Shown here: positions 1 to 9,492 of the stretch, piece after piece
How the letters are laid out: every line of letters starts with the position of its first letter
Numbering within the stretch: the stretch's first letter is position 1
From: Betaproteobacteria bacterium
GTDB lineage: Bacteria > Pseudomonadota > Gammaproteobacteria > Burkholderiales > Rhodocyclaceae
DNA length: 64,000 nt
Assembly (NCBI GenBank): GCA_016705475.1
Contig: JADIYD010000008.1
Location: 62,001 to 126,000, forward strand
Direction: 5' to 3'
Notes under the pieces: generated by a model
The model's database searches: none
Told to the model about the DNA's origin: nothing
The model's input: the letters and a program-made list of their open reading frames with translations, nothing else
Made by a program: the position numbers and the translations under genes

Positions 1-32
1 AGGGCGAGCTGGAGTGCGTCGGTGGCGAGCAT
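1..32 (-). CDS. Second ABC transporter permease, N-terminal fragment
   Basis: Only the first ten codons lie in the window. The minus strand reads ATG at position 32 and then LATDALQLA, two bases after the stop of the upstream permease. That is how many MacB/FtsX-like permeases begin. Its position behind an adaptor, an ATPase and a first permease suggests a second, paralogous permease in the same exporter operon. The call rests on context and a few residues only. Confidence 0.4.
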   Translation of the reverse strand, partial: MLATDALQLA

Positions 33-34
33 GG

Positions 35-1243
35 CTAGTGCTTCATCAAGGCTTGCACCGGGTCGAGCCGGGCGGCGCGACGGGCCGGCATGACGCCGAA
101 GATGAGGCCGGTGGCGAGCGCCGTGCTCAGGCCAGCGATGACCGCCCAGTCGGGCGGATAGGCCGGGAAGACCGGGAAGAGCTGGCGTAGCGCGAAGGCG
201 CCGAGTTGGCCGAGCAGGTAGCCAACCAGGGCGCCGACGGCGGAGAGCATGGCGGCTTCGGCCAGGAAGGCGAGGCGGATGGTGCGCGCCGTGGCGCCGA
301 GCGCCTTCAAAAGCCCGATTTCGCCCGTGCGCTGGGTGACGGCGACGAGCATGACGTTCATGACCAGAATGCCGGCCACGGCCAGGCTGATCGCTGCGAT
401 GCCGGCGACGGCCAGGGTGAGCGCCCCGAGCAGCTTGTCGAAGGTGGCGAGCACAGCATCCTGGGTGATGACGGTGACGTCCTCTTCGCCGCGATGGCGT
501 TGCTTGAGCGTTTCCATCGCCTGATCCTTGACGCCGGGAATGGCATCGCGGCTGTTGGCCTCGATCATGATGCGAAACAGGGTGTTGGAGTTGAACATGG
601 CCTGGGCCAGCGAAACCGGGACGATGACCAGTTCGTCGGTGTTCATGCCCAGCCCCTGGCCAGTCGATTTGAGGACGCCGACGACGCGCAGCCGGCGGTC
701 GCCGACGCGAACGAGCTGGCCGATGGCCGGATTGTTGCCGAACATTTCCTCGCGGATCTTGGCGCCGATGACGGTGACCGACGAGCCCCGATTCCAGTCC
801 TCTTCCGGCAGGGACTGCCCCTGGGCGATTTCGAAATTGCGGATAGGGATAAATTCGGCCGTCGAGCCGGCGACCATGACTTCGCGCAGCTTGCCGCCGA
901 AGTTGATTTCCGAGGTGCCGACGGCGAGCGGGGCGACGCGGCGGACCCCAGGCAGGCGGCGCAGGCTGCCGGCGTCGTCGATGGTCAGGTCGCGCGGCGT
1001 GCTGGTGATGGCATTGGCGGGATTGAAGCCGCCGGTGCCCGAACGGCCGGGCAGGACAATGATCAGGTTGGTGCCGAGCGAGGAAAACTGGGCGACGACG
1101 TAGCGCCGCGCACCGTCGCCCAGTGCCGTGAGGATGACGACGGCGGCGACGCCGATCGACATGGCGAGAACCGAGAGCGTCGTGCGCATCGGGTAGCCGG
1201 TGGCGGCATCACGGGCGAAGCGCAGGGTGTCGGTCAGGCGCAT
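35..1243 (-). CDS. MacB/FtsX-type ABC transporter permease
   Basis: This 402-residue inner-membrane protein is the permease of a tripartite exporter. An N-terminal membrane segment (about residues 20-42) follows the arginine-rich start. Next comes a periplasmic MacB-PCD-like domain of roughly 220 residues. Three hydrophobic segments near residues 270-300, 320-350 and 365-390 form the FtsX-like core, and the end carries the typical PARRAARLDPVQAL motif. It follows the ATPase (28-bp gap) and the adaptor gene in one minus-strand operon. MacB proper fuses ATPase and permease; here they are separate, as in many uncharacterised export systems. The substrate (antibiotic, peptide, lipid or siderophore) cannot be told from sequence. 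Confidence 0.88.
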   Translation of the reverse strand: MRLTDTLRFARDAATGYPMRTTLSVLAMSIGVAAVVILTALGDGARRYVVAQFSSLGTNLIIVLPGRSGTGGFNPANAITSTPRDLTIDDAGSLRRLPGVRRVAPLAVGTSEINFGGKLREVMVAGSTAEFIPIRNFEIAQGQSLPEEDWNRGSSVTVIGAKIREEMFGNNPAIGQLVRVGDRRLRVVGVLKSTGQGLGMNTDELVIVPVSLAQAMFNSNTLFRIMIEANSRDAIPGVKDQAMETLKQRHRGEEDVTVITQDAVLATFDKLLGALTLAVAGIAAISLAVAGILVMNVMLVAVTQRTGEIGLLKALGATARTIRLAFLAEAAMLSAVGALVGYLLGQLGAFALRQLFPVFPAYPPDWAVIAGLSTALATGLIFGVMPARRAARLDPVQALMKH

Positions 1244-1265
1244 GAGGTTGCCTTGGCGCTCATTC

Positions 1266-1298
1266 CCACGGTCAACCGGAAATTTGGGCCAAATTTGG
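1266..1298 (+). repeat. Dispersed 33-38 bp element, copy R1
   Basis: This copy starts CCACGGTCAACCGG and continues through an A/T-rich arm around TTGGGCCAAATTT. It lies at the junction between the ABC ATPase and the permease. Read on the minus strand it encodes the last nine residues of the ATPase (MPNLAQISG) and its TGA stop. It is closest to copy R4 at 24318-24352, with about 30 of 34 matching positions by eye. Confidence 0.75.
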
Positions 1299-1985
1299 CA
1301 TGGCTGTCTGCTGTAAATCGGCTTTCAGTCGCCCGTCTTCCATGATCAGCTGCCGCCGGGCACGGGCGCCCATGCCCTGGTCGTGGGTGACGACGATCAG
1401 CGTGACGCCTTTGGCGTTGAGCGCTTCGAGCAGATTCACCACCTCGTCGCCGGTATGGCGGTCGAGGTTGCCGGTCGGCTCGTCAGCGAGAATCAGCGCC
1501 GGCTGCATGATGGTGGCGCGGGCGATGGCGACGCGCTGGCGCTGGCCGCCGGAAAGCTGGTCCGGCTTGTGGTCGGCTCGGTTTTCCAGACCAAAATCCT
1601 TGAGCGCCTGGGCGATGCGCCGGTTGCGCTCGGCGGCCGGAATGCCGGCCAGGGTCATCGGCAGCGCGATGTTTTCGGCTGCCGTCAGGCGCGGAACGAG
1701 GTGGAAGCTCTGGAAAACGAAGCCGATGCGCGAGCTGCGCACGGTGGCCTGCTCGTCGGGCGAGAGTGTCGTGACGTCGCGGCCTTCGAGCTTGTAGGTG
1801 CCCTCATTCGGGCGGTCGAGCAGGCCGAGCAGGTTGAGCAGCGTTGATTTGCCCGAGCCGGAGGGGCCCATCACGGCCACGTATTCGCCGGCGTTGATCT
1901 GCAAATTCAGCCCGGCCAGCGCGTGGACCGTGGTGTCGCCGAGCAGGAAGCGACGTTCGATGCCGGAAAGCTCGATCAGCGGCAT
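1272..1985 (-). CDS. ABC transporter ATP-binding protein (MacB/LolD type)
   Basis: This 237-residue cytoplasmic ATPase powers the neighbouring permease. Walker A is GPSGSGKST at residues 40-48, the Q-loop is VFQSFH, the signature is LSGGQRQR, Walker B is LILADEPTGNLD and the H-loop is VVTHD. The LFQSF/GNLD style places it in the LolD/MacB/FtsE branch that drives mechanotransmission rather than import. It sits 4 bp after the adaptor gene. Its last nine residues and stop codon come from dispersed repeat copy R1, so the C terminus has probably been rewritten by the element. The family assignment is firm, but the exported substrate is unknown. Confidence 0.92.
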   Translation of the reverse strand: MPLIELSGIERRFLLGDTTVHALAGLNLQINAGEYVAVMGPSGSGKSTLLNLLGLLDRPNEGTYKLEGRDVTTLSPDEQATVRSSRIGFVFQSFHLVPRLTAAENIALPMTLAGIPAAERNRRIAQALKDFGLENRADHKPDQLSGGQRQRVAIARATIMQPALILADEPTGNLDRHTGDEVVNLLEALNAKGVTLIVVTHDQGMGARARRQLIMEDGRLKADLQQTAMPNLAQISG

Positions 1986-1989
1986 GGGC

Positions 1990-3138
1990 TTACTTTGCCT
2001 TGGCTTTTTCGTCCGGCGTCACCTTGGCGCCGGCCTTGACGCCTACTTTGTCGAGCGAGGTGACGATGCGCTCACCGGCTTTCAGCCCTTCGAGCACCTC
2101 GGTGTATTCCCAGTTGGCCAGCCCGGCCTTGATCGGGCGCTCCTCCAGCTTGCCGGTGTCGGCATTGAAGACCAGAACCTTGCCGCCCTCCTGGATGGCG
2201 GCGGTCGGGATGCGCAGCACCTTGTCGCGGCCGGCGAGGATGATCTCGACGTCGGCGCTGTAGCCGACGAGTAGCTTGCCTGCTTCGGCCGGCTGGGCGA
2301 AATCGACTTCGATGTCGACCGTGCGGGCCTGCTTTTCGACGGCGGACACGTAGGGCGCGACGCGCCGGACCTTGCCGGTCAGGATCTTGCCGGGCAGCGC
2401 GTCGAGCGTGATGCGCACTGGTTGGCCGATCTCGATTTTGGGGGCATCGACCTCGTCCATAGGCGCTTTGACGTAGAGGCAGGAGTCGTCGATCAGGTCG
2501 ATGGCTGGCGGTGTCGGCACGCCTGGCGGTGACGGCGTCGAATATTCGCCGAGTTCGCCGACGATCTTGGCGACCGTGCCGTCGAAGGGCGCGTAGAGCG
2601 CGACGCGGCCCTGCTCGACGCGCGTGGCCTTGAATTTGGCCTCGGCCTGTGCGATGTCGGCCTTGGCCGTGTTGCAGCTGGCTCGGCGAACCTCGGCATC
2701 GGTGCGGGCGGCTTCTTCGCGGCTGGCCGAGACGAAGCCTTTGGCCCGCAGGTCAGATTGCCTTTTTGCCTCTTTTTCGGCGTTGACCGCAGCAATGCAG
2801 GCTTCCTCGCTGCGTTTGGCGCTCAATGTCATCTGTGCCTTGGCCAGCGCCGCATTGGCCTGCTGGTCATCATTCCACAGCTTGAGCAGCAACTGGCCTT
2901 TCTTGACCTTGTCGCCTTCCTTGACGCCAAGGTATTCGATGCGGCCGCCGATGATCGTCGACAGCTTGGTGCGCTGGCAGGCCTCGACCGTGCCGGCGCG
3001 GGTGTTGGCCAGCGTCGCCTCGACCTTGCCTTCGGCGATTTCCTTGAGGATGACAGGGATAGGTTTCGGGCGGGTGGCAAAAAACAGGCCGAGGCCGATG
3101 ACAGCGATGACGGCGACGATGATGGCGATGCGACGCAT
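1990..3138 (-). CDS. Efflux periplasmic adaptor subunit (MacA/HlyD family)
   Basis: This 382-residue membrane-fusion protein is first in the exporter operon. An N-terminal hydrophobic anchor (about residues 4-22) is followed by a biotinyl-lipoyl-like half domain. An alpha-helical hairpin rich in A, K, E and R lies at about 95-165, followed by the second lipoyl half and a beta-barrel/membrane-proximal domain to the end. Such adaptors bridge an inner-membrane ABC permease to an outer-membrane TolC-type channel across the periplasm. No outer-membrane factor lies in the window. The lysine-rich tail (KAKAK) is ordinary. Start ATG at 3138. Confidence 0.9.
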   Translation of the reverse strand: MRRIAIIVAVIAVIGLGLFFATRPKPIPVILKEIAEGKVEATLANTRAGTVEACQRTKLSTIIGGRIEYLGVKEGDKVKKGQLLLKLWNDDQQANAALAKAQMTLSAKRSEEACIAAVNAEKEAKRQSDLRAKGFVSASREEAARTDAEVRRASCNTAKADIAQAEAKFKATRVEQGRVALYAPFDGTVAKIVGELGEYSTPSPPGVPTPPAIDLIDDSCLYVKAPMDEVDAPKIEIGQPVRITLDALPGKILTGKVRRVAPYVSAVEKQARTVDIEVDFAQPAEAGKLLVGYSADVEIILAGRDKVLRIPTAAIQEGGKVLVFNADTGKLEERPIKAGLANWEYTEVLEGLKAGERIVTSLDKVGVKAGAKVTPDEKAKAK

Positions 3139-3146
3139 GATGGTTC

Positions 3147-3734
3147 CTAGCGAAAACCGGGCAGCCAGCCGGATTGTTCATGGCCCCAGACCGGTTCGAG
3201 CGCACCCTGATAGAGCGCTTCGATGACCGGTGCTTCCTGCCACGGCTCGTTCATGAAAGTCAGGCCGATTTCTTCGACGGTGCGGCCGGACCAGTAGTGA
3301 TCGGCAACTTCGTCGAGCGCGCTGAGTGACAAGTTGTGCGGCAGGCGCAGGTAGTCGAGCCAGCTGGCATCGTGGAACGAGCAGATGTAGGCGCCTTTGG
3401 TGCGCGAGCAGGCGAGGTTCTTGCCGAAGACCTTTTGCGGGTGCTTGATGCGGAAGGTTGTCGCATCGGTTCGCGTGGCGAATTGGAGCAGGGCGTGCAG
3501 GCGGCTCGGGAAATGGTTGTAGCGGCGCTGGCGGAAGTACTCCAGATGGTATTCGGCAAAATAGTTCTGCACCGACAGCAACTGGTCGCCGGGCGTCGGG
3601 GCGCCACCTTCGGGCGAGGCCAGCGTGCCGCCAAAGGGGCTGCCCTTGAGAATGTCCCAGCCCGGCAACTCGGCGCCCGGCTCAAGCCAGCAGAAGAGCT
3701 CCAGCGTTGCAGTGTCCTTGATCAGGTTGTCCAT
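3147..3734 (-). CDS. Hypothetical protein, possibly DUF2441-like
   Basis: This soluble 195-residue protein has no signal peptide or membrane segment. I use ATG 3734 (MDNLIKD); the open frame extends upstream to 3863, but that part is poor coding sequence overlapping the divergent promoter region. Noted features are a FPSRLHALLQF stretch followed by about 40 residues with alternating hydrophobics, and a C-terminal EEIGLTFMNEPW segment. The R..FPSR pattern reminds me of DUF2441 proteins, a family of unknown function, but I could not check this. It is 8 bp upstream of the exporter adaptor and may be the first gene of that operon. No function is assigned. Confidence 0.65.
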   Translation of the reverse strand: MDNLIKDTATLELFCWLEPGAELPGWDILKGSPFGGTLASPEGGAPTPGDQLLSVQNYFAEYHLEYFRQRRYNHFPSRLHALLQFATRTDATTFRIKHPQKVFGKNLACSRTKGAYICSFHDASWLDYLRLPHNLSLSALDEVADHYWSGRTVEEIGLTFMNEPWQEAPVIEALYQGALEPVWGHEQSGWLPGFR

Positions 3735-3958
3735 GGACCTATGGTGGGAAGTTGATGCAGCTATTCTGAACGATAGCAGGCCATTGTCCAATCGAGTGAT
3801 GCGCGCTTGTTGTCGTGAAATCCCAAAAAATATGCGAACTGGAATATGATGCAAACTCGACAAATGGTTTGCAGGATAAGCGTTCAGGGGCTGCTCGCCC
3901 TAGGCTTTGCCTTGAGATTTCGAAAGGATGTCGCCGTGTTTTATTGCGTGTCGGTGAA

Positions 3959-6900
3959 ATGAATCTGCGGAAAGCCTTTTTCAGCGTGCTGCTGGCGCTT
4001 GCCGGCGTACTCGTCCTGATTGCTGGCGCCACGCTGGGTGCGCTGTCGGCATACACCGATGCCAATGCGGCGGCTCGGCATCGTCAGGACTCGATGGCGC
4101 TGACAGGCTCGGTTCGCCACGAAGTTGATTTGCTCGGTCGTCTGGTCAGCTCCTACGTCAGTACGGCCAACCCGCGGTATCTGATTTATTACTACGACAT
4201 TCTGGCGATTCGCGAAGGGACCAAGCGCCCCCCGGATTCTGTACCGGAAACATTCTGGGAACAGGTTATCGGTGGAACGATCGCCTACGTGACGCCGCCG
4301 CCCGGCGCCGGTGTCGCTCTTGCCGAACGGACCAGTCTGCTTGGGTTTGACGCTGCAGAAGTGGCCATTCTCCGTCGGATTTTTCAGATTTCCGACTTGA
4401 TGAAACAGGTCGAGCAGATAGCCTTTGCGGCAACGCAAGGTTTGTACGATCCGGTAAAACGTGAATTTGTCTCGGAAGCAGAGCCGCAGCGCGAATTTGC
4501 CAGTGCCTTGCTGCACGAGGCTCGTTACCTGAAACTGCGCGCCGAACTGGCGATTGCGGTTGATGACCTCACCCGCCAGGTTGACCAGCGAACAACGCAG
4601 AACCTGGCACAGGCTGGTGAACATTTGTTGCGCTGGATTGTCGCCGCGCTGCTTTTGCTGCTCGGTGCCGGTGTCGTGCTGTTCCTCAGTTACGGCTATC
4701 TCAAAAAACATTTGCTGGCGCCTTTGACAGCCTTGCACCGCACGGCGACAGCGCTCGCCGAAAAATCATTCAGTGAGCGCGTTGGCGACCTGAAGGGCGT
4801 CGAGGAGGTCCAGGCGCTGGCGGCAACGATCGACAGCATGGCCGCGGCCATCGAGGCTGATATCGCGCAACGGGAACTGGTCCAGCGCTCCTTGCGCCAG
4901 GCGCGGGCGCGGGCTGAAGTCGCAGCTGAAGCGAAATCGATCTTCCTGGCCAACATGAGCCATGAAATTCGGACACCGATGAACGCAATTCTCGGCATGG
5001 CCTATCTGGCATTGAAGTCAGGTTTGCCACCGCGGCAACATGACTACGTTTCCAAGATACATACTGCCGCCCGCTCCTTGCTCGGCATCCTGAACGACGT
5101 GCTCGATTTCTCGAAAATCGAGGCGGGCAAGGTGGCGCTTGAAGCCGTCCCCTTCGATCTTGAAGTGGTTGTGCAGAACGCCCTTTTCATGGTGCAGCAG
5201 CGGGCCGAAGGGAAAAACATCGAACTTATTCTGGATTTTCAGCCGACCCGAAACCTGCATCATCTGCTGGGTGATCCCTTGCGACTCGGCCAGGTGTTGA
5301 TCAACCTGCTATCCAATGCGGTCAAGTTCACGGAAACCGGCCATGTTCGTCTGATCGTTGGCGAGCGCTCGAGCGATAAGCTGACATCGACCATCGTTTG
5401 CCGCGTCGAAGATACGGGCATCGGCATGACACCTGAGCAAATCGGCCGCCTGTTTCAGGAATTTTCCCAGGCCGACGGTTCCACCACGCGGCGTTATGGC
5501 GGGTCAGGCTTGGGGCTAGCCATTTCGAAGCGCCTGTTGGCAGCCATGGGCAGTGAAATCAGGGTCGAAAGCCAGGTTGACCGTGGCACTGTCTTCCATT
5601 TTGCCCTGCAGTTGCCTCTTGACCCGCATGGTGATGATGGCAATGAAGCAACGTCGCTGGTCGGGTGCAAACGGGCATTGGTTGTCGATGATTACGCACC
5701 GGCTCGGGAAAGCATGTCGATCCTGTTGCAGGCGATGGGGTGTGCGACGGTCGATCAGTCACCGGGCGGGTTGGATGCGTTGGCGCGCCTGACAAGAGCC
5801 CGCACCGAGGGTTTGGTTTACGACTTGCTTCTGCTCGACTGGTTGATGCCCGACATGTCGGGTGGCGAGTTGGTCGAGGCGCTTCACTCGCGAGGAATTT
5901 CACTGCCTGCCAGGACACTCGTCGTTTCGGTAGCCGATGCTTCGCTACTGCGCCAGGAGGTCGACCATGCAGGCATTACCGACGTGATCCAGAAACCCTT
6001 GTTGCCCAATGTACTGCGGCGCATTTTCAGCTCGGGGATACAGATCGAGCCGACAGCCAGGCTGGAACCCATCATTCCCCATCCAGGTTGTCTGCAGGGC
6101 ATGTCGATTTTGCTGGTCGAGGATAACGAACTCAATCAGCAGGTTGCCGGAGAAATTCTCAAGGGCTGGGGGGCGAGCGTCGATGTTGCGGCGAACGGGC
6201 AGGTTGCGCTCGATCTCTTGTTCGCCGCGGAGGCGGCGCACTACGCCTTGGTGTTAATGGATATTGAAATGCCCGTCATGGATGGCCGCGAGGCAACCCG
6301 CCGTTTGCGGGAAGAGGGGCGCTTCGAGGATTTGCCCATCATTGCCATGACCGCGCATGTCGCAGGACAGGGTATGAAAGATGGATTGGCGATGGGGGCC
6401 AATGGCTATATTGCCAAGCCTTTTGAGCCTGAAGATCTGCTGGCCATGGTGCAACCCTATTGGCGTGGCTTGATTGGACAAGCCTTGCCGCCGGCAGATT
6501 CAGGCGAGGCAGAACGGGTCTTTGCCGCCGCGATGGCGGCAATACCGCAAATTGATTCGGCTGTGCTCTTGCGACGCTTCGCTGGCCGCCTGCCATTTTT
6601 GGCGCGTACTTTGCGCCGATTTGCCGATGATTGCCATGGCTGGTCCGATCGGCTGGATGCGGCGCTGGCCCAGGGGGATATCGAAGCCGCTCAGCGCCAG
6701 GTTCATTCCCTCAAAGGGTTGGCTGGCACTTTTGCCATGGGGCGTTTGCAGTCTGCGTTGTATGATCTTGAAAATATCATCAAGAGTGGCGTCGTCGAGC
6801 CCTTTGGGGAAATTGCCGAAATCGACGCCCAGTTGCACCCCCTGCTGGTCGGGCTTGAGCAGATGCCTGCTAGTTTGACTGACTCGGTCGCCGCGAACGA

Positions 6901-7117
6901 TGATAGGCCGATCGAGGTTGTGCTCGCTTTGCTGCGCGACCAACTGGGTAGCGGTGATGGTGAGGCGGAAGAGCTCTGGCGAATGAACAAGGGGCGTTTG
7001 GTCGGGGTATATTCGCCACGGCAGGTTGCTGCTATCGATCATTCTATTGGACAATGGGATTTCGATCAGGCGTTGCATATTCTTGAGATCGCGAATCAGG
7101 GTGGGGGCGGACAGTAA
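3959..7117 (+). CDS. Hybrid sensor histidine kinase with two receiver domains and HPt
   Basis: This 1052-residue membrane kinase is a full phosphorelay in one chain. I start at ATG 3959 (MNLRKAFF), where a signal-anchor helix begins; the upstream frame is not protein-like. Order: membrane helix about 7-31, a periplasmic sensor of about 190 residues, helix about 222-245, HAMP, HisKA with H335 in LANMSHEIRTP, and HATPase with its G boxes (GIGM, GSGLGL). Receiver 1 has D627 in LLLLDWLMPDMSG, receiver 2 has D768 in VLMDIEMPVMDG, and a C-terminal HPt has H916 in VHSLKGLAG. The stop overlaps the ATG of the HD-GYP gene by one base, so the pair is co-translated and that regulator is the likely phosphate acceptor. 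The signal sensed is unknown. Confidence 0.93.
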   Translation: MNLRKAFFSVLLALAGVLVLIAGATLGALSAYTDANAAARHRQDSMALTGSVRHEVDLLGRLVSSYVSTANPRYLIYYYDILAIREGTKRPPDSVPETFWEQVIGGTIAYVTPPPGAGVALAERTSLLGFDAAEVAILRRIFQISDLMKQVEQIAFAATQGLYDPVKREFVSEAEPQREFASALLHEARYLKLRAELAIAVDDLTRQVDQRTTQNLAQAGEHLLRWIVAALLLLLGAGVVLFLSYGYLKKHLLAPLTALHRTATALAEKSFSERVGDLKGVEEVQALAATIDSMAAAIEADIAQRELVQRSLRQARARAEVAAEAKSIFLANMSHEIRTPMNAILGMAYLALKSGLPPRQHDYVSKIHTAARSLLGILNDVLDFSKIEAGKVALEAVPFDLEVVVQNALFMVQQRAEGKNIELILDFQPTRNLHHLLGDPLRLGQVLINLLSNAVKFTETGHVRLIVGERSSDKLTSTIVCRVEDTGIGMTPEQIGRLFQEFSQADGSTTRRYGGSGLGLAISKRLLAAMGSEIRVESQVDRGTVFHFALQLPLDPHGDDGNEATSLVGCKRALVVDDYAPARESMSILLQAMGCATVDQSPGGLDALARLTRARTEGLVYDLLLLDWLMPDMSGGELVEALHSRGISLPARTLVVSVADASLLRQEVDHAGITDVIQKPLLPNVLRRIFSSGIQIEPTARLEPIIPHPGCLQGMSILLVEDNELNQQVAGEILKGWGASVDVAANGQVALDLLFAAEAAHYALVLMDIEMPVMDGREATRRLREEGRFEDLPIIAMTAHVAGQGMKDGLAMGANGYIAKPFEPEDLLAMVQPYWRGLIGQALPPADSGEAERVFAAAMAAIPQIDSAVLLRRFAGRLPFLARTLRRFADDCHGWSDRLDAALAQGDIEAAQRQVHSLKGLAGTFAMGRLQSALYDLENIIKSGVVEPFGEIAEIDAQLHPLLVGLEQMPASLTDSVAANDDRPIEVVLALLRDQLGSGDGEAEELWRMNKGRLVGVYSPRQVAAIDHSIGQWDFDQALHILEIANQGGGGQ

Positions 7118-8199
7118 TGAAGAATAGTGCAACGATACTGGTGATCGACGATACGCCGGCCAACCTCAGCCTGCTGAATCAGTTGTTGCGTACCCATTAC
7201 CGCGTCAAGCTGGCCAATGGTGGTGCCAAGGGACTGGAACTGGCGGCAAGTGCAAGCCCGGACCTGATTCTTCTCGATATCATGATGCCGGAAATGGATG
7301 GCTACGAAGTCTGCAAGCGTTTGAAGGCCGACCCGGCGACGGCAGGGGTACCGGTTATTTTCCTGACGGCCAAGGCTGGTGCAGATGATGAGGAGTATGG
7401 ACTTGCCATGGGGGCAGTCGATTTCATCCGCAAACCGATTGCGCCATCGGTTGTACTGGCGCGGGTTCGGACCCATCTGCAAATTCGCACCTGGCAGACC
7501 TTCCTTGAAGACAAGAGCGCCTGGTTGCAAAGCGAAGTCGAGCGCCGCGTGAACGAGGTCCTGCGTCTGCAGGAGGCATCGATTCGCGTCATGGTGTCGC
7601 TGGCAGAGTTCCGCGACGAATGCACGGGCAACCATATCCGCCGGACTCAGAATTACGTCCGTTTGTTGGCCGAGTACATCAGCAAGCAGGAGCGCGATCG
7701 CGCGTTTCTGACGCCGGAGCATATCGATCAGATAGCCAAGGCGGCGCCGTTGCACGATATCGGCAAGATTGCCATTCCCGACCACATCCTGCTCAAGCCG
7801 GGGCGGCACACGCCTGAAGAGTTCGAAATCATGAAGACCCACTCCATCAAGGGAGAGGGAATGCTGTTGCGTTCGCAGCATGAACTCGGCGAGGAGAATC
7901 TGATGCTGCTATACGCTGCTCAGATTGCGCGTAGCCATCATGAGCGATGGGATGGTTGTGGCTATCCCGATCAGCTGTTGGGCGAAGCCATTCCCTTGCC
8001 AGCGCGATTGATGGCTGTCGCTGACGTATACGACGCGCTGCGTTCGCGCCGTCCTTACAAGCGCGCTTTTGATCATGCTGAAGCAGTCGATGTGCTGCGT
8101 GAAGGTCGGGGCAAGCATTTCGATCCCTTGCTGATTGACGCCTTCATCGTACTGGAAGGAACTTTTGCCGAAATCGCCGCTAAACTGGCTGATGAGTAA
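7117..8199 (+). CDS. Response regulator with HD-GYP c-di-GMP phosphodiesterase domain
   Basis: This 360-residue cytoplasmic protein has an N-terminal receiver with phospho-acceptor D54 in LILLDIMMPEMDG, a short coiled linker around 130-150 and an HD-GYP domain from about 160 to 350. Seen motifs are HDIGKIAIPD, THSIKGEGML, SHHERWDGCGYP and the family's VADVYDALRSRRPYK. All core metal ligands and the GYP triplet (as GCGYP) look intact, so hydrolysis of c-di-GMP is expected. It is translationally coupled to the hybrid kinase before it. This links an external signal to lowering of c-di-GMP, which would matter for the MshE-type ATPase of the pilus locus in this window. Confidence 0.93.
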   Translation: MKNSATILVIDDTPANLSLLNQLLRTHYRVKLANGGAKGLELAASASPDLILLDIMMPEMDGYEVCKRLKADPATAGVPVIFLTAKAGADDEEYGLAMGAVDFIRKPIAPSVVLARVRTHLQIRTWQTFLEDKSAWLQSEVERRVNEVLRLQEASIRVMVSLAEFRDECTGNHIRRTQNYVRLLAEYISKQERDRAFLTPEHIDQIAKAAPLHDIGKIAIPDHILLKPGRHTPEEFEIMKTHSIKGEGMLLRSQHELGEENLMLLYAAQIARSHHERWDGCGYPDQLLGEAIPLPARLMAVADVYDALRSRRPYKRAFDHAEAVDVLREGRGKHFDPLLIDAFIVLEGTFAEIAAKLADE

Positions 8200-8207
8200 A
8201 TTTGCCA

Positions 8208-9484
8208 TGTTCAAAAAAATTCTTGCAGACATGACTTTGAAATTTCCGAGCGCCTTGCGTTGCTTCCCCTGCTGGGTGTGTTGGCGATGCCAGCTCAGGC
8301 AGTTGATCTGACCTGGTCCGGTTTTGGTACTGTCGGCTTTGCGCAGTCAGATCAATCCTATAAATATCAGCGCTTCATCGACGATCGTGGCACCTTCAAG
8401 CGCGACACCATTCTCGGTGCTCAACTTGATGCGCGTTTGTCGCCGCAGTGGAGCGCGACTATTCAGGCCAAACTGGCTCCTTCAGATCATAGCGACAGCG
8501 CTTGGCAGGCTTCGCTGGCGTGGGCTTTTGTGTCCTGGCGTCCGAGTGACGACTGGCTCCTGCGCGCAGGCAAGATACGCCTGCCCTTGATGCTCAACAC
8601 TGAAAACCATGATGTTGGCGCCACATTCGATTTTGCCCGTTTGCCGCAGGAGGTGTATTCAATTTCGCCGCTGACCGATCTGGTGGGGCTGGGGGTCAGC
8701 AAGACCTGGTTTGGCGAGAGTATGGACTGGATCGCCGAAGCTTATGCCGGCAAGATTGAGACAAATTGGCGCTACTACGGGCGAGCAACCAGATGGCTCC
8801 CCGGGACCCCGGAAGCTGGTTACCAAAACTCACAACGTCAAGAGCGCTGGTCTGGTATTGACGGCGCGAAGTTTGGACCACACTTTCCGGATCGGCGCCC
8901 ATCGTGTTGCGGCAGCCAGAGATGGCGAACAATCGGGCATGCCAATACCGAGTACCGCTTGGGGCCGGTATTACCATGTCGGCAGGGGGGCGACGAGAAG
9001 TCTGTTCATTCCAGTCCTGACGCGGGGGCAAGTATCCAGTTGCCAGCCGATATCAGGCTGATCGGCGAATACGCATGGATCAAGGTGGATAGCTCAACTA
9101 GTGAGGGGCTGGATCGCTGGGGCGCCTACCTTTCACTGTCAAAGCGGATTGGTGACTGGACGCCCTATGTTTACTACGCCAAGGCAAAGTCCAGGGATTC
9201 GGCGCTCAACAAGTATCAGAGTATTAACGGCAATGTTTTGTCCGGGCCTTTTGCGGGGCTGAATCCAACGCAGAAATTCATGGCTGACATCATTGTCCCT
9301 TACGACCAATCGACCATGGCGCTTGGCACCTCCTACCGCCTTACACCGAGTTAGTTTGCTCAAGGCCGAATGGTCGCAGGTCAACACTGGGGTTGCATCC
9401 AGTCTGGTTGACGCACCTTCTGGTGGAGATAGCGCAGACAAGAGAATCAACGTCTTCTCCCTTTCCTACAACTTCACCTTCTGA
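8208..9484 (+). pseudogene. Outer-membrane porin, broken by several frameshifts
   Basis: The reading frame must switch at least four times to give a continuous porin. The first switch is near 8250, between the start MFKKILADM and the signal peptide LPLLGVLAMPAQA. The second is around 8790-8840, the third near 9020, and the fourth near 9347 just before a premature stop. The reassembled product is about 420 residues with a signal peptide, alternating beta-strand pattern and the classic C-terminal aromatic end SLSYNFTF at 9481. Recognisable stretches include WLLRAGKIRLPL and DHTFRIGAHRV. It follows the kinase/HD-GYP pair and precedes a PstS-like gene. It could be a decayed gene or an intact gene hit by sequencing indels. 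Confidence 0.7.
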
Positions 9485-9492
9485 TCGGCTTG

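Noticed and set aside
206..1345. Long plus-strand ORF of 379 codons opposite the ABC permease.
   Set aside because: It mirrors a well-supported minus-strand permease and part of the ATPase. Its composition is the low-complexity Gly/Asp/Ala pattern of an antisense frame in GC-rich DNA.
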